Below, in pieces: positions 12,385-22,857 of a DNA stretch of 64,000 nt. The notes beneath the pieces were generated by a model. That model had not been told where the DNA came from. It worked only from the letters and a program-made list of their open reading frames with translations, and ran no database searches. How positions within the stretch are numbered: position 1 is the stretch's first letter; every line of letters starts with the position of its first letter. The position numbers were made by a program, and so were the translations under genes. Origin of the DNA: Malacoplasma muris (lineage in GTDB: Bacteria; Bacillota_I; Bacilli_A; Mycoplasmatales; Mycoplasmoidaceae); NCBI RefSeq assembly GCF_046774425.1, contig NZ_CP177248.1, forward strand, positions 806,001-870,000. The letters run 5' to 3'.

Positions 12385-13239
12385 ATGGGTGGAAAATTAT
12401 TTGGATTATCATTGCTTATAATTTGTATAGGATATGTTTTGGGTAACATACTTTTTGGTTTACTTGTTTCAAAAATAAAACATGTAGATTTAAGAACTAT
12501 TGGTTCTGGTAATGTTGGTGCCACAAACACTTCAAGAGCATTAGGAAAAAAAATTGGAATATTGGTTTTATTATGTGACATGTTAAAAGCATGAGTAGCT
12601 GTAATGCTAGCAAGTGTAGTTTATCAAACTTTAGGTCATTCAATAATATTCAATAGTAATTACACAATAATTGAAAAAGAACAAACATACATTAAATTTG
12701 GTACATTAATATATCTATCAGGATTTTTTGCTATTATTGGGCATTGTTTTCCTATTTTTTATATAATTGCTCTTTTTAAATTTAAATTTAATTTTGAAAA
12801 AGCAAAACAGTTTTCTGGGGGTAAAGGAGCAGCAGCAACAGCTGGTGTATTTGCTGCAATCTCTCCATGAATATTTCTATGTGCATTTTTAGTATTTATT
12901 ACTTTATTTTTAATATTTAGATATGTATCTTTATCATCAATGGTTGCTATTTCAACAGTCTGTTTATATCCATTAATTCCAAGATTAGATTTTTTATATA
13001 TGTTAAACATTTTTAATATAAAAACAATACTACCTATACCAAGTGTAGTATATGCTTATCAAGTTGATACACTAATTAACTACAATATCAATTGAGAATA
13101 TATATTAACTATTTTTATAATTGGTTTTAGTATAGGAATGCTAATTTTATATAAACATAAAGACAATATTGTAAGACTAAATGCAAAGACAGAAAAACCT
13201 TTATTTAATTATCATAAGAAACAACAAAAAAATCTATAA
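12385..13239 (+). CDS. plsY: Acyl-phosphate:glycerol-3-phosphate acyltransferase PlsY
   Basis: This polytopic membrane enzyme acylates glycerol 3-phosphate at sn-1 with acyl-phosphate, the first committed step of phospholipid synthesis. The three PlsY loops are visible: 'GSGNVGATN' near residue 40, the central 'GHCFPIFY', and 'FSGGKGAAATAG' near residue 150. Four TGA Trp codons are read; the final residues are KKQQKNL before TAA. At 284 residues it is somewhat longer than usual, mostly through extended loops. A TATAAT-like box lies near 12338. It is divergent from the carrier gene and convergent with the next gene, sharing a terminator. Confidence 0.95.
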
Positions 13240-13263
13240 TTATTTTTGATTATAGATTTTTTT
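13226..13263. terminator. Bidirectional terminator
   Basis: A 15-bp perfect stem (13226-13240 with 13249-13263), A-rich on one side and T-rich on the other, lies between the convergent stops of plsY and the secreted protein at 13250. Confidence 0.9.
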
Positions 13264-15472
13264 GTTTATGTTTTCTTTTCAAAATAACAAATAGCAAACT
13301 TGATAAAATTATTAATATAACAACTGGAACTGAAATATAAATTCCAATTAGATAATTATCAGCTTTAGAATTAACATTTTTAAAGGAGCTATTATCATAA
13401 TTTATCAAATCATTTTTAATAAAAAAAACATGATCTTTATTCAAGTTGTTATCATCAATAATTAACTTAACAATATAATTATCTTTTTCTAGATTAATAT
13501 GAATATCTTTTAAAATTTTTATAAATTCATCCTTACTTAAATCAATTGAAAATAAATATAAAGAATCATCATTGTAATCATTTTTATATTTTATTAAATT
13601 GTTCAAAATATATTCTTTTGTTAAAGCAAAATCATGTTTTAAGTTAATATTAGAATAACTAAGTGATTCATGTATTACTTTAATATTAATATTTTTTAAT
13701 TCATCAAATCCATTAATTTGATATTCAAGAATACTATCATCTACAAATGTAATTCTTATATTAATTATTCCTAAATTATCATTAGGTATCATTTCATAAT
13801 TTTTTATAATTTTTTTTAGCACACTATTTAAAAAATTAAAACTATCATTACTTATATTAGACAATATCAATTTGTCAATTGGAATTATATACTCATCAAA
13901 CTTTGAAAATATTCCAAAATTAAATTCATTAATATTTTCACTAGCTAAACCAAATATTTTATTTTTTATTAAAATTTCTTTTCCTTTATTTTTGTCATAA
14001 TTTACTGGAGTAAATAGACTTGCAAGATTTTTTTGCTTTTTAAAAAATTCATTATTACTCAAATTAGGTATTGGTTTTTTGTATTCCAATAAACCATTTT
14101 TTTCAAAATAAAATCCACAATGATAATTTTGAACATAAATAACTTCTTGACTAATACTTTTTACAACAATTGAATCAATTCCTATATCTTGAAAATCATC
14201 TCTAATACTATTTATGTTTTCATTATAGTTATAAACTAATTTATTATTTTTATTATTTATTAAATCAAGTAATGATATTGTGTGTGATTTATATTTATTG
14301 TTTTCGCCTAGTTCAAATTTAATATCAAAAACTATATTTTTTAAAATATTCTCATCTTTAAAAATCTTATATAAATTTCTACCTAAAAAGTAGTTATTAA
14401 TTTCAATATTATTTTCATTGATAAATTTTCCAAAATCTAATACTTGTAATTTACTAATTGTGTCTTTTATGTATTCTTCAGTAAATTTACTAGAATTTTC
14501 AATTCAATATCTAATATTGTGTATCTCATTATAATTCAATTCATTATATCCAAAATACTTTGGAATTATTCCATCAAAAATAGTAATTTTATTTTGTAAT
14601 ATAGCAGAAGCTATAAATTCTTTTAAAGAATCTGAAAATGGTCATGAATAATTCAAATAAAAATCTGTAGCATATGCTAAATTAAAAGAACCCATCATAA
14701 TAGCTTTAAGATAATCTCTATTATAATCAATGGTCAAAAAAGTTTTATCAAAAGATTTTATATAATTTTCCTCATTAATTTTTAATAATTTTCCAAATTG
14801 AAATTCAGGGTTTAAAATCATGCTTGATTTTAATAAATTACTATATTCTACATTTGAAAAATTTTTTGTAAATGAAACATCTTTTGTTCCATGTATACAA
14901 CCTGGACATTCATATCAATACGATGTTGTACAACCTCTATTATGCAAATGTTTTGGATCACTACATACTTTTCTTCCTACATGTTTTTTTCCACACTTTA
15001 ATAATGCACTATATCTAGATAAATTATTTGATGTTATTAATCCATAATCATTATTATTAGAAGTAATTTTAGTAGGATTAATGAAATCATTTATAACAGG
15101 AGAAAAGTTTATAACTTTATTTGATTTACTATCTAAAGGAATGTTAGCATTGCTAAATATGTACTTGTTAGCATCAAGTTTTGTATTATGAAAAGATATT
15201 CTATTATTAGAAATACTAAAACTATTTTTTCCTTCAAACTCATTTTGATAATCAACATGTAATGTAGCTACAAAACTATCTTGATATGGATTAACAAAAT
15301 TATTAATAGGAGTGAAGGCATAATTATTTATCTTATTGCTAGAACTCATTTTTGTTTTAATGTCATAATTGTTAATATTAATATTTTGTGATACTGGCAT
15401 AGAACATAATACACTTGAACTAACCAAAATTGGTATTATATTTAATAATTTGTTTCACTTATTTATTGTCAT
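13250..15472 (-). CDS. Secreted, C-terminally anchored surface protein with Cys/His cluster (740 aa), copy 2
   Basis: The start at 15472 follows AAAGGAC and overlaps the stop of the preceding paralogue by 14 bases, so the two are translationally coupled. Hydrophobic residues 10-25 form a signal peptide. Residues about 160-192 hold C-x3-H-x5-C, then HLH, C, C and CPGC, a likely metal-binding module. A C-terminal helix ('LIGIYISVPVVILIILSSLLFVILKRKHK') would anchor the protein with the bulk outside. A conserved 'ILNNLIKYKNDYNDDSLYLFS' segment is shared with copy 1. No family is recognised. The protein is rich in Asn, Lys and Ile. Function unknown; surface display is inferred from topology. Confidence 0.8.
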
Positions 15473-17630
15473 TACTTAAATGTCCTTTCTTATTTTTCTT
15501 TCTTATAATCAAACATACTAAAATAGCAATAATTGGTAAAATTAAAAATAATAAAAAGTATAAGTTATTTTTATTATCATGAGTTTTCTTACTATTATCT
15601 TGCTCTTTATCTGGAAAACTATTATTACTATTTTTTATCAATGTAAATTTTTTATGCTCTGAAATAGATAATTTATTTTTATATTTAATATCTATTATGT
15701 ATTTATTGTTATTGTATTCTATATTTAATTCTTCTAAAATATTGTCTATAAAATCCTCTTTTGTTGTTCCAACTCAAAATAATTTTTTATTATCAAAATC
15801 ATTAAGATAACATACTAAATTATTCAAAATGAACTCCATATCAATCTGACCATCATAATCTGTATTAATCTCATTGTTTATTACATTAAATTGGAATGTC
15901 TTTTTTTCAAATCCTGTGACATCATAAGAAATTATTTTTTGATTTATTAATTTTATAATTACTTTAATTTTTCCCATTGAATCATAATACTTAAGAGAAA
16001 TATCACTGATATATTTTTTAAAATGATCTGAGTTTAAAAAGCAGTTACTTTCATTTAAATTATTTAATCAATCTTTATCATTTAAACTAATATATGGTGA
16101 AGATTTTAAATCAGTCAATATTTTAACTAAATTTAAATTATTTCTATTGTCTGAAGCAAATGAAGATAAATTTTTACTTAATATATATTTTTTTGACATT
16201 TCTTTATCAAATGAATTTATTGTTAAAATATTATTTATATCTAATGGTAGATTATATTTAAACCAACTTTCTCCATTTTGTTTTTTTGGTATTTCTTTAT
16301 AGTCTGAACCATCAATATTTTTTTGAGTCACTAATCCTAAATTATCATAATTAATATATGCATTATTTGAATTTGACTCTATTGAAACATCAGTAATGTA
16401 TATTGCTTGATCTTCAAAATTATGATCAATATTTAAATTAGAAAAATAATAAGTAATATTATTATTTTGATTATTCATTAATTCAAATAAACTAATTATT
16501 TTAGGTGGATTTGAATTATTTAACTTTGTATTATATGAAATTTTAAAATATATATTTTTTAATTTATCATTATCACTAAATATTTTATATATTTGATGTC
16601 AAAGATAATCATTTGTTAACCAATCATTATTAACATTTAAATAATTTATTAAATGAATTTTTTCTAACTGATTCAATTCATAAATAATTGTATTAACATC
16701 TTTATATTCCATACTCTGCAATCAATATGTAATATTGTGCTTTACACCAAAATTACTTACATTGATTCCTAATCATGTGGGCAAATAATGAAAATAATCT
16801 GTTATATAACCTGATTTTATCTTTTCATATATTATTTCAAATAAATTATTATTAATTTTATTATGATAATTTAAATAAAATTTATGAGCTAAATATTGGT
16901 TATAAGATAATAATATTTTTGCTTTATAATAATCAAAATTAAATTTGAAAGACAAAATATTTCTATTATAGAATTTATATGAATTACTATAATCTACTTC
17001 AATTAATTTAGCAAAGTCAAAAATATCTTTATTAATATTATTTGCCTTAAAAAATCTATCAAACTCAAATTCATTAAAGTTTAATTTATTAACTAATATT
17101 TTTTTAGTCGGTATACATCCTTTACATTCTCTTCATTCTGTTTTTATGCATTTTTTTGAATGTAAATGATCCAAATTACATTGAATTAAAAAAGGATGTC
17201 TTCCCTCTTTGCACTTTTCTTTATAATCATATTCTCTTTCAATTTCTTTTGGATTAATTGAATATAAACCATTGTGATATGTGATTGTACCATTTATTAA
17301 TTCATCATATGATGTTTTAAAATAAATATCGCTTTCACTCAAGTTTATTAATGAACCTTTCAACATTTCATTTTTGCTTTTGTTAATGTCATTACTATAT
17401 GTAATTACATTTGAGTTGTATTTAAAAGAAGCAGAAAGAGCAATATTAGAATAATTTACATTAAAATTGATTAATTCTAAAGAATCCACAAAATCTATTG
17501 TATCACTTTTATAATTAGTGCTTTTTAATTGATTTTTATGTACATCTATATTTTTTTCAGTAAATAAAACATTGGTAAATACAAATGGTAAAATGCAAAA
17601 ACAACCAAATTTTTTTATATTAATATTCAT
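15459..17630 (-). CDS. Secreted, C-terminally anchored surface protein with Cys/His cluster (723 aa), copy 1
   Basis: The frame runs from ATG 17630 to TAA 15459 with TGA as Trp. It has an N-terminal signal ('FGCFCILPFVFTNVLF') and, at residues 140-172, the pattern C-x4-H-x5-C-x3-HLH-x3-C...C-x2-C, matching copy 2 almost residue for residue in spacing. The C-terminus is a Ser/Asp/Lys linker, one hydrophobic helix and a basic tail. A 'DMEFILNNLVCYLNDFDNKKLF' repeat-like segment precedes the anchor and parallels copy 2. This is an ancient duplication, since identity outside the motifs is low. No homologue is recognised; a zinc-stabilised surface module is inference. Confidence 0.8.
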
Positions 17631-17946
17631 CTTTTTTCCTTGTAAATAAAAATTATTTTATATTTTTTAAAAATTTAAAATGGGACTAATTTAACATGTG
17701 TTTGTAAATAGCTCCCATTAATATAAACGTTAAAAAAATGTCAATTTTATAAAAAAAATGAAAAATAATAAAAATTTTTATAAACTATTGGTTAAATTTA
17801 AAGTAATATATTTTCAAAATACAAATTATTAAACCAATTATTTTAATAATAATTTATTTTTTATTTGTTAAATAGTATTGCTTATTTTTTATGTTCTTAT
17901 GCATCATTATTTTTATTAAAGTACTTATAATAATTAATTAAAAATT
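17631..17946. other. Intergenic stretch without a gene
   Basis: About 315 bases, extremely AT-rich. It contains promoter-like TATA boxes for the minus-strand gene that starts at 17630 and, near 17690-17735, a degenerate copy of the hairpin plus ACGTT sequence found before each coiled-coil gene next door. No frame with a ribosome site is seen. Confidence 0.6.
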
Positions 17947-18498
17947 TTATTTAGAAATATTTAATTCAGATTTAATTGTTGGACAATTTTTTATATCTTT
18001 AATATCATTTTCAACATTATCCAATCTCAAGTTAATTTGTTTAACTTCTCCTTCAACATTGTCTAATCTTGAATTCACTTTTTTGATTTCATTATTTACT
18101 TTTTTAAATTCTTCTCTTACTTCAACCTTGAATTCATTAAAATCATTATTAATTGTTTTCAATTCATCTTTCACTTCAACTTTAAATTCATTGAAATCAT
18201 TTTTCATATTACTAATTTCAAAATTAATGTTTCTAATTTCTTGAAGAATTAAATCTGTTTTATCTATTTTCATTTCTTGTTTTCCTTGAGTTATTTCTAT
18301 TGTCCCACATATTGATTTACTATTCAATTCTTTTTGAATATTATTGTTGGCATCAATAATTTCAACATATTCGTGTTGAACTAAAATATCTTTACCTATG
18401 CAAGTGTTGCTTGCTTTAATAAAATCTATTAGCTGCTTCTTATTAAAAGATCCAGATTGAGTTTCGTTTTTATTTAAATCAATTTTTTTATTTTTCAC
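17947..18498 (-). CDS. Tandem coiled-coil family protein, copy 1 (183 aa)
   Basis: The start is a GTG at 18498 with AAGGAG five bases upstream; all four copies share this start. A short conserved N-terminal domain ('SGSFNKKQLIDFIKAS', 'CGTIEITQGKQEMKID') is followed by a heptad-rich coiled coil of Lys/Glu/Asn/Ile residues and an invariant end 'NCPTIKSELNISK'. The coiled-coil length differs between copies. The architecture recalls the DUF16/UPF0134 repeats of M. pneumoniae, but the N-domain does not match what I remember of that family, so it is left unassigned. No signal peptide, hence probably cytosolic. Each copy has its own TATAAT and a 5' hairpin. Confidence 0.75.
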   Translation of the reverse strand: MKNKKIDLNKNETQSGSFNKKQLIDFIKASNTCIGKDILVQHEYVEIIDANNNIQKELNSKSICGTIEITQGKQEMKIDKTDLILQEIRNINFEISNMKNDFNEFKVEVKDELKTINNDFNEFKVEVREEFKKVNNEIKKVNSRLDNVEGEVKQINLRLDNVENDIKDIKNCPTIKSELNISK

Positions 18499-18590
18499 AT
18501 TCACTCCTTGAAAATAAAAATATATGAAGTGCAACAACCCTTCATATATAAAAACGTTAAAAAATCTTGAAATTATAAAAATTTGTTAAT

Positions 18591-19078
18591 TTATTTAGAA
18601 ATATTTAATTCAGATTTAATTGTTGGACAATTTTTTATATCCTTAATGTCATTCTTTATTATTTTCAACTCTTCTTTGATTTCAATCTTGAATTCACTAA
18701 AATCTTTTTCAACACTGTCTAATCTTGAATTCACTTTTTTGATTTCATTATTAACTTTTTTAAATTCATCTTTTACTTCAACTTTAAATTCATTGAAATC
18801 ATTTTTTATGTTTCTAATTTCTTGAAGAATCAAATCTGTTTTATCTATTTTCATTTCTTGTTTTCCTTGAGTTATTTCTATTGTCCCACAGATTGATTTA
18901 CTATTCAATTCTTTTTGAATATTATTGTTGGCATCAATAATTTCAACATATTTGTATTGAACAAAATATCTTTGCCAATACAAGTGTTGCTTGCTCTGAT
19001 AAAATCTATTAGCTGCTTCTTATTAAAAGATTCAGATTGAGTTTCACTTTTATTTAAATCAATTTTTTTATTTTTCAC
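18591..19078 (-). pseudogene. Tandem coiled-coil family protein, copy 2, frameshifted
   Basis: The GTG start (19078), ribosome site and both ends match the other copies. Near 18965 one base is missing relative to the sister genes (GATATTTTGTTC instead of GATATTTTAGTTC), so the N-terminal domain (frame of 19078) and the coiled coil (frame of 18983) are in different frames. It is either decayed, switchable at this T-run, or a sequencing error. The encoded coiled coil and the final 'NCPTIKSELNISK' are otherwise intact, which points to a recent event. Confidence 0.8.
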
Positions 19079-19170
19079 ATTTACTCCTTAAATAAAAATA
19101 TATGAAGTGTTTGATAATCCTTCATATATATAAACGTAAAAAAATTTTTAAGATTATAAAAATTTATAAT

Positions 19171-19647
19171 TTATCTAGAAATATTTAATTCAGATTTAAT
19201 TGTTGGACAATTTTTAATTTCATTAATATCATTTTCAACATTATCTAATCTTGAATTTACTTTTTTGATTTCATTATTTACTTTTTTAAATTCATCTCTT
19301 ACTTCAGCTTTAAATTCATTGAAATCATTTTTCATATTTTTAATTTCATCATTTATATTGTTAACTCTATCATTCATATTTTTAATTTCTTGAAGAATTA
19401 AATTTGTTTTATCTATTTTCATTTCTTGTTTTCCTTGAGTTATTTCTATTGTCCCACAGATTGATTTACTATTCAATTCTTTTTGAATATTATTGTTGGC
19501 ATCAATAATTTCAATATATTCATGTTGAACTAAAATATCTTTGCCAATGCAAATATTGCTTGCTTTGATAAAATCTATTAGCTGCTTTTTATTAAAAGAT
19601 CCAGATTGAGTTTTGTTTTTATTTAAATCAATTCTTTTATTTTTCAC
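19171..19647 (-). CDS. Tandem coiled-coil family protein, copy 3 (158 aa)
   Basis: GTG start at 19647 behind AAGGAG. The same N-terminal domain as copy 1 is followed by a shorter coiled coil with the units 'IKNMNDRVNNINDEIKNM', and the common tail ends in NISR. It sits in a tandem array with about 90 bp between genes and its own hairpin and promoter-like box, so each copy could be expressed or lost separately. Function unknown. Confidence 0.75.
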   Translation of the reverse strand: MKNKRIDLNKNKTQSGSFNKKQLIDFIKASNICIGKDILVQHEYIEIIDANNNIQKELNSKSICGTIEITQGKQEMKIDKTNLILQEIKNMNDRVNNINDEIKNMKNDFNEFKAEVRDEFKKVNNEIKKVNSRLDNVENDINEIKNCPTIKSELNISR

Positions 19648-19740
19648 ATTTGCTCCTTGAAAATAAAAAATATATGAAGTGCAACAACCCTTCATATATA
19701 AAAACGTTAAGAAATTTTGAAATTATAAAAATTTGTTAAT

Positions 19741-20250
19741 TTATTTAGAAATATTTAATTCAGATTTAATTGTTGGACAATTTTTTATATGTTTAATGTC
19801 ATTCTTTATTATTTTCAACTTTTCTTTGATTTCAATCTTGAATTCACTAAAATCTTTTTCAACATTGTCTAATCTTGAATTTACTTTTTTGAATTCTTCT
19901 CTTACTTCAACTTTGAATTCATTAAAATCATTTTTCATATTACTAATTTCATCATTTATATTGCTAACTCTATCATTCATGTTTCTAATTTCTTGAAGAA
20001 TTAAATCTGTTTTATCTATTTTCATTTCTTGTTTTCCTTGAGTTATTTCTATTGTCCCACAGATTGATTTACTATTCAATTCTTTTTGAATATTATTGTT
20101 GTCATCAATAATTTCAACATATTCATGTTGAACCAAAATATCTTTACCTATGCAAGTGTTGCTCGCTTTAATAAAATTTATTAGCTGCTTTTTATTAAAA
20201 GATCCAGATTGAGTTTCGTTTTTATTTAAATCAATTTTTTTATTTTTCAC
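19741..20250 (-). CDS. Tandem coiled-coil family protein, copy 4 (169 aa)
   Basis: GTG start at 20250 behind AAGGAG. The N-terminal domain is nearly identical to copies 1 and 3. The coiled coil mixes modules found in copies 2 and 3 ('NDRVSNINDEISNMKNDF' then 'KDFSEFKIEIKEKL'), suggesting exchange between copies by homologous recombination. The tail is the family's 'NCPTIKSELNISK'. This is the first gene of the array after the restriction gene at 20402. A related fifth member lies at 33816 on the far side of the restriction island. Confidence 0.75.
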   Translation of the reverse strand: MKNKKIDLNKNETQSGSFNKKQLINFIKASNTCIGKDILVQHEYVEIIDDNNNIQKELNSKSICGTIEITQGKQEMKIDKTDLILQEIRNMNDRVSNINDEISNMKNDFNEFKVEVREEFKKVNSRLDNVEKDFSEFKIEIKEKLKIIKNDIKHIKNCPTIKSELNISK

Positions 20251-20401
20251 ATTTACTCCTTAAATAAAAAATATATGAAGTGTATCAGTTCCTCATATAT
20301 AAAAACGTAAAGAATTTTTAAGATTATAAAATTTTGTAATTTTCTTTAATTAAAATTAGTATATTAAAATAATTTGTAGTTTTTTTATTAAGTAAAATAA
20401 A

Positions 20402-21679
20402 TTAATAAAAATTATTTTCATTATGATTGTTAACAAATATTTTTAAATACTTATTTAAATATTTTTTTCTAGCTTCATTTAAAAATTCTTTTTTTAATTG
20501 AACTTTATTTATTGGTATATTATTTCTCAATTGATAACAATAACCATTTATGTCAAAATAAATATTTTGTTTATCAAAAAGAGCATGAAGTGTTGGTGAT
20601 AACAATAAACAATTATTAGGATCAGAAATTTCTTTTAAAGTATTTATATTTTTTCTAGATATTTTAACTGGAATTATGTGACAGTGTTCACTAGGAGGGT
20701 TATTAATATTTTTTATAAAATTAGCGAAATAAGATGAATCTAAATGCTTATTTTTATCATATAGATTTTGTAATTCAATTTGAACTCCAATTTTTTGATA
20801 TCCTCTTAATTTTTTAACAAATTTTTCAAACTCTATTTTATCATTTATTAATTTATCATTCATATAACAATATGCATCAATTTTTTCATTAATCTTTTCA
20901 ATAAAAAAATCTATTGGATCATTATTTAATATTTTATTCTCATTCATATCATCATTTATAGTTTTTAATATATTTCTAATATTAAATTTATTATCATTAT
21001 TTGCCACATTAATATCAATATCAGTATCATCTATAGAACTATTAAGAAGATACATTTTTGTTAAATTATATTTTATTATTAATTCTTTAGCCACTTTGCT
21101 TTTACTTAAAAATTCTTGAAAAGAAATTAAATTTATTTGATTTATGTTTTTTAAATTAATTTTCTTTTTTATAAAAATTTTTTTATTATTTAATGGATTA
21201 GTAAAATTTAATGAAGTATAGTCATAATCACTATAATATGTAATTACATTAGTTGCTTTATGGTTTGATTCTGCACCACTTGAATTACTACCAGAAAAAA
21301 TATCTATTGAAGATTTCACTTTATATTGTTGTAATAATTGTTGATTTATTGAATCTATATATGTATTATCAATATCTATTTTTATTTTTTCATTTTTAGA
21401 AATTTTAGATTTATCAAACCCTTTTTCTTCTTGTATTTTTTCCAATATTTCTCTTCTAATCATCGTACTTTTTCTATTATAATATTTTGTCTTTGACATC
21501 TCTGAATCAGTAGGTCGAAAGTTTGCACTTTCAATTTGTATAAATTGTTTATAGATAATAAGATTTTCATCATATAAATAAAATGCTTTGCCTTTTATTT
21601 TTAAATTATTGTTATTTCTTTTATCAAGATATCCCTTTGTTACAAAATCTACAAAAAAACCATTATAAATTTTTTGCAT
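20402..21679 (-). CDS. HNH endonuclease, probable type II restriction enzyme (425 aa)
   Basis: The C-terminal region carries an HNH nuclease motif: 'HCHIIPVKISRKN' (His332-His334), 'DPNNCLLLSPTLHALFDKQ' with Asn355/356 and His365. The rest has no recognised domain and may bind DNA. It starts 8 bp after the stop of the C5 methyltransferase and in the same direction, so the two form a restriction-modification operon whose transcription would depend on the invertible segment upstream. The frame needs no TGA codon. Recognition sequence unknown. An HNH protein with another nicking role is the alternative, but its position favours restriction. Confidence 0.78.
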   Translation of the reverse strand: MQKIYNGFFVDFVTKGYLDKRNNNNLKIKGKAFYLYDENLIIYKQFIQIESANFRPTDSEMSKTKYYNRKSTMIRREILEKIQEEKGFDKSKISKNEKIKIDIDNTYIDSINQQLLQQYKVKSSIDIFSGSNSSGAESNHKATNVITYYSDYDYTSLNFTNPLNNKKIFIKKKINLKNINQINLISFQEFLSKSKVAKELIIKYNLTKMYLLNSSIDDTDIDINVANNDNKFNIRNILKTINDDMNENKILNNDPIDFFIEKINEKIDAYCYMNDKLINDKIEFEKFVKKLRGYQKIGVQIELQNLYDKNKHLDSSYFANFIKNINNPPSEHCHIIPVKISRKNINTLKEISDPNNCLLLSPTLHALFDKQNIYFDINGYCYQLRNNIPINKVQLKKEFLNEARKKYLNKYLKIFVNNHNENNFY

Positions 21680-21687
21680 AAAATCTC

Positions 21688-22857
21688 CTAAAAATCTAAA
21701 GTATCAAATATTTTTTCTAATAATTGTACTGGTATAGAATTTCCAGCTAAAAAGATAATCTTGTTATTTGACAATAATCCTGTATTTTTTACTTTAATAT
21801 AATCATCTAATTCAAAACCCATATACAAAAATGATTCTTTAGCATCCATATATCTAACAAAGTTATCAATTTCTATTTTTATTCTAGAATTGGCCCCTGA
21901 TGCAGTTAATGTTGGCCCTTTACCATTAATACTGTAAATATAGTTTTCACTATTAAATTTTGTATAATTTTCTATTTTCTTATGTATCACACCATTTTTT
22001 GTTTTAGTATAATTAGTAATTTTGTAGTTTTTTAAATCTATTAAATTACTTTTATTGTCTAAATCAATAACATCTTTTAAAATTGAATCATTCTCTATTG
22101 GGATAATATCTTTAAATGTATAATTAATTTTTTTCATAAAATCTTTTCTTATTGATAAGCAAAATACTCTAGATCTATTTTGTGGTGATCCAAAATCCTT
22201 TGAATTTAATACATATGTTTTTGATGCATATCCAATTTTATCTAATTGATTAAGTCACTCATTGTAGTAATTGATATTTTTCTTTCCTAATAAATTAGTA
22301 ACATTTTCCATAAGCAAATATTTAGGTAGTTCATCTACTTTAAAGTTTTCTTTTATTTCTAAAAACAATCTTTCAATCTCTCATAATAGTCCACTCCTAG
22401 TATTCAATTCTTTTTTAATTCCTTTTTGTAAGCCCTGAATACTTAAATCTTGGCATGGAAAAGAGTATGTAAAAATATCAATATTTTTAGGAAAATTTTT
22501 AAATGATAAATCGTTGATATTAAAAATATTATTGAAATGACTATGTGAATAGTTTACATAACTATACTTAATTGATTCTTTCAACATTTTTTTATTATTA
22601 CTATTCATTAATTTTTTTGAATCTAAGCTAATATTAAAATGATTTAATTTTTCATTCATTGGTTTAAAGGATGAATTATGGATTGCAATATAACCTATTA
22701 TTGCATCCATATATCATTCAGACATACCTACATGTTCAATTATTCAATTCTTTTTTTTAGAAATATTTTTCAATGCTTTGTATTGAGAACCAATACCAGC
22801 AAAAGATTCAAATAATCTAACACTTCTGGGGATAAAATTATTGTTTTCTCTACTTTT
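21688..22857 (-). CDS. DNA (cytosine-5) methyltransferase, no start codon in this orientation
   Basis: All key motifs of C5 methyltransferases appear in order: motif I 'LFESFAGIGSQ', motif IV 'FPCQDLS' with the catalytic Cys, motif VI 'MENV', motif VIII 'QNRSRV', motif IX 'GKGPTLTASGANSRI', motif X 'GNSIPVQLLEKIF'. The open frame from the TAA at 22858-22860 has 389 sense codons but no ATG, GTG or TTG before motif I. Inverting the segment between the 26-bp repeats supplies ATG ATT ATT AAC AAA AAA in frame, with AAAGGA upstream, giving about 394 residues. The gene is therefore probably intact but phase-OFF. It methylates cytosine in the site cut by the HNH enzyme downstream. Confidence 0.85.

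Larger units (their letters stand above)
18521..20299. repeat. Repeated 5' hairpins of the coiled-coil array
   Basis: Before each of the four genes lies a 9-bp stem, TATATGAAG against CTTCATATA, with a variable loop: 18521-18548, 19099-19128, 19671-19698 and 20272-20299 (one mismatch). Each is bordered by an AACGT sequence and a T-run. Copies 1 and 3 are identical through the loop. They sit in the 5' leader between the TATAAT box and the ribosome site. Confidence 0.7.

Noticed and set aside
18521..20299. Repeated hairpins as a CRISPR-like or attachment array
   Set aside because: They recur because each belongs to a duplicated gene unit; the spacing is a whole gene, not spacer-sized.
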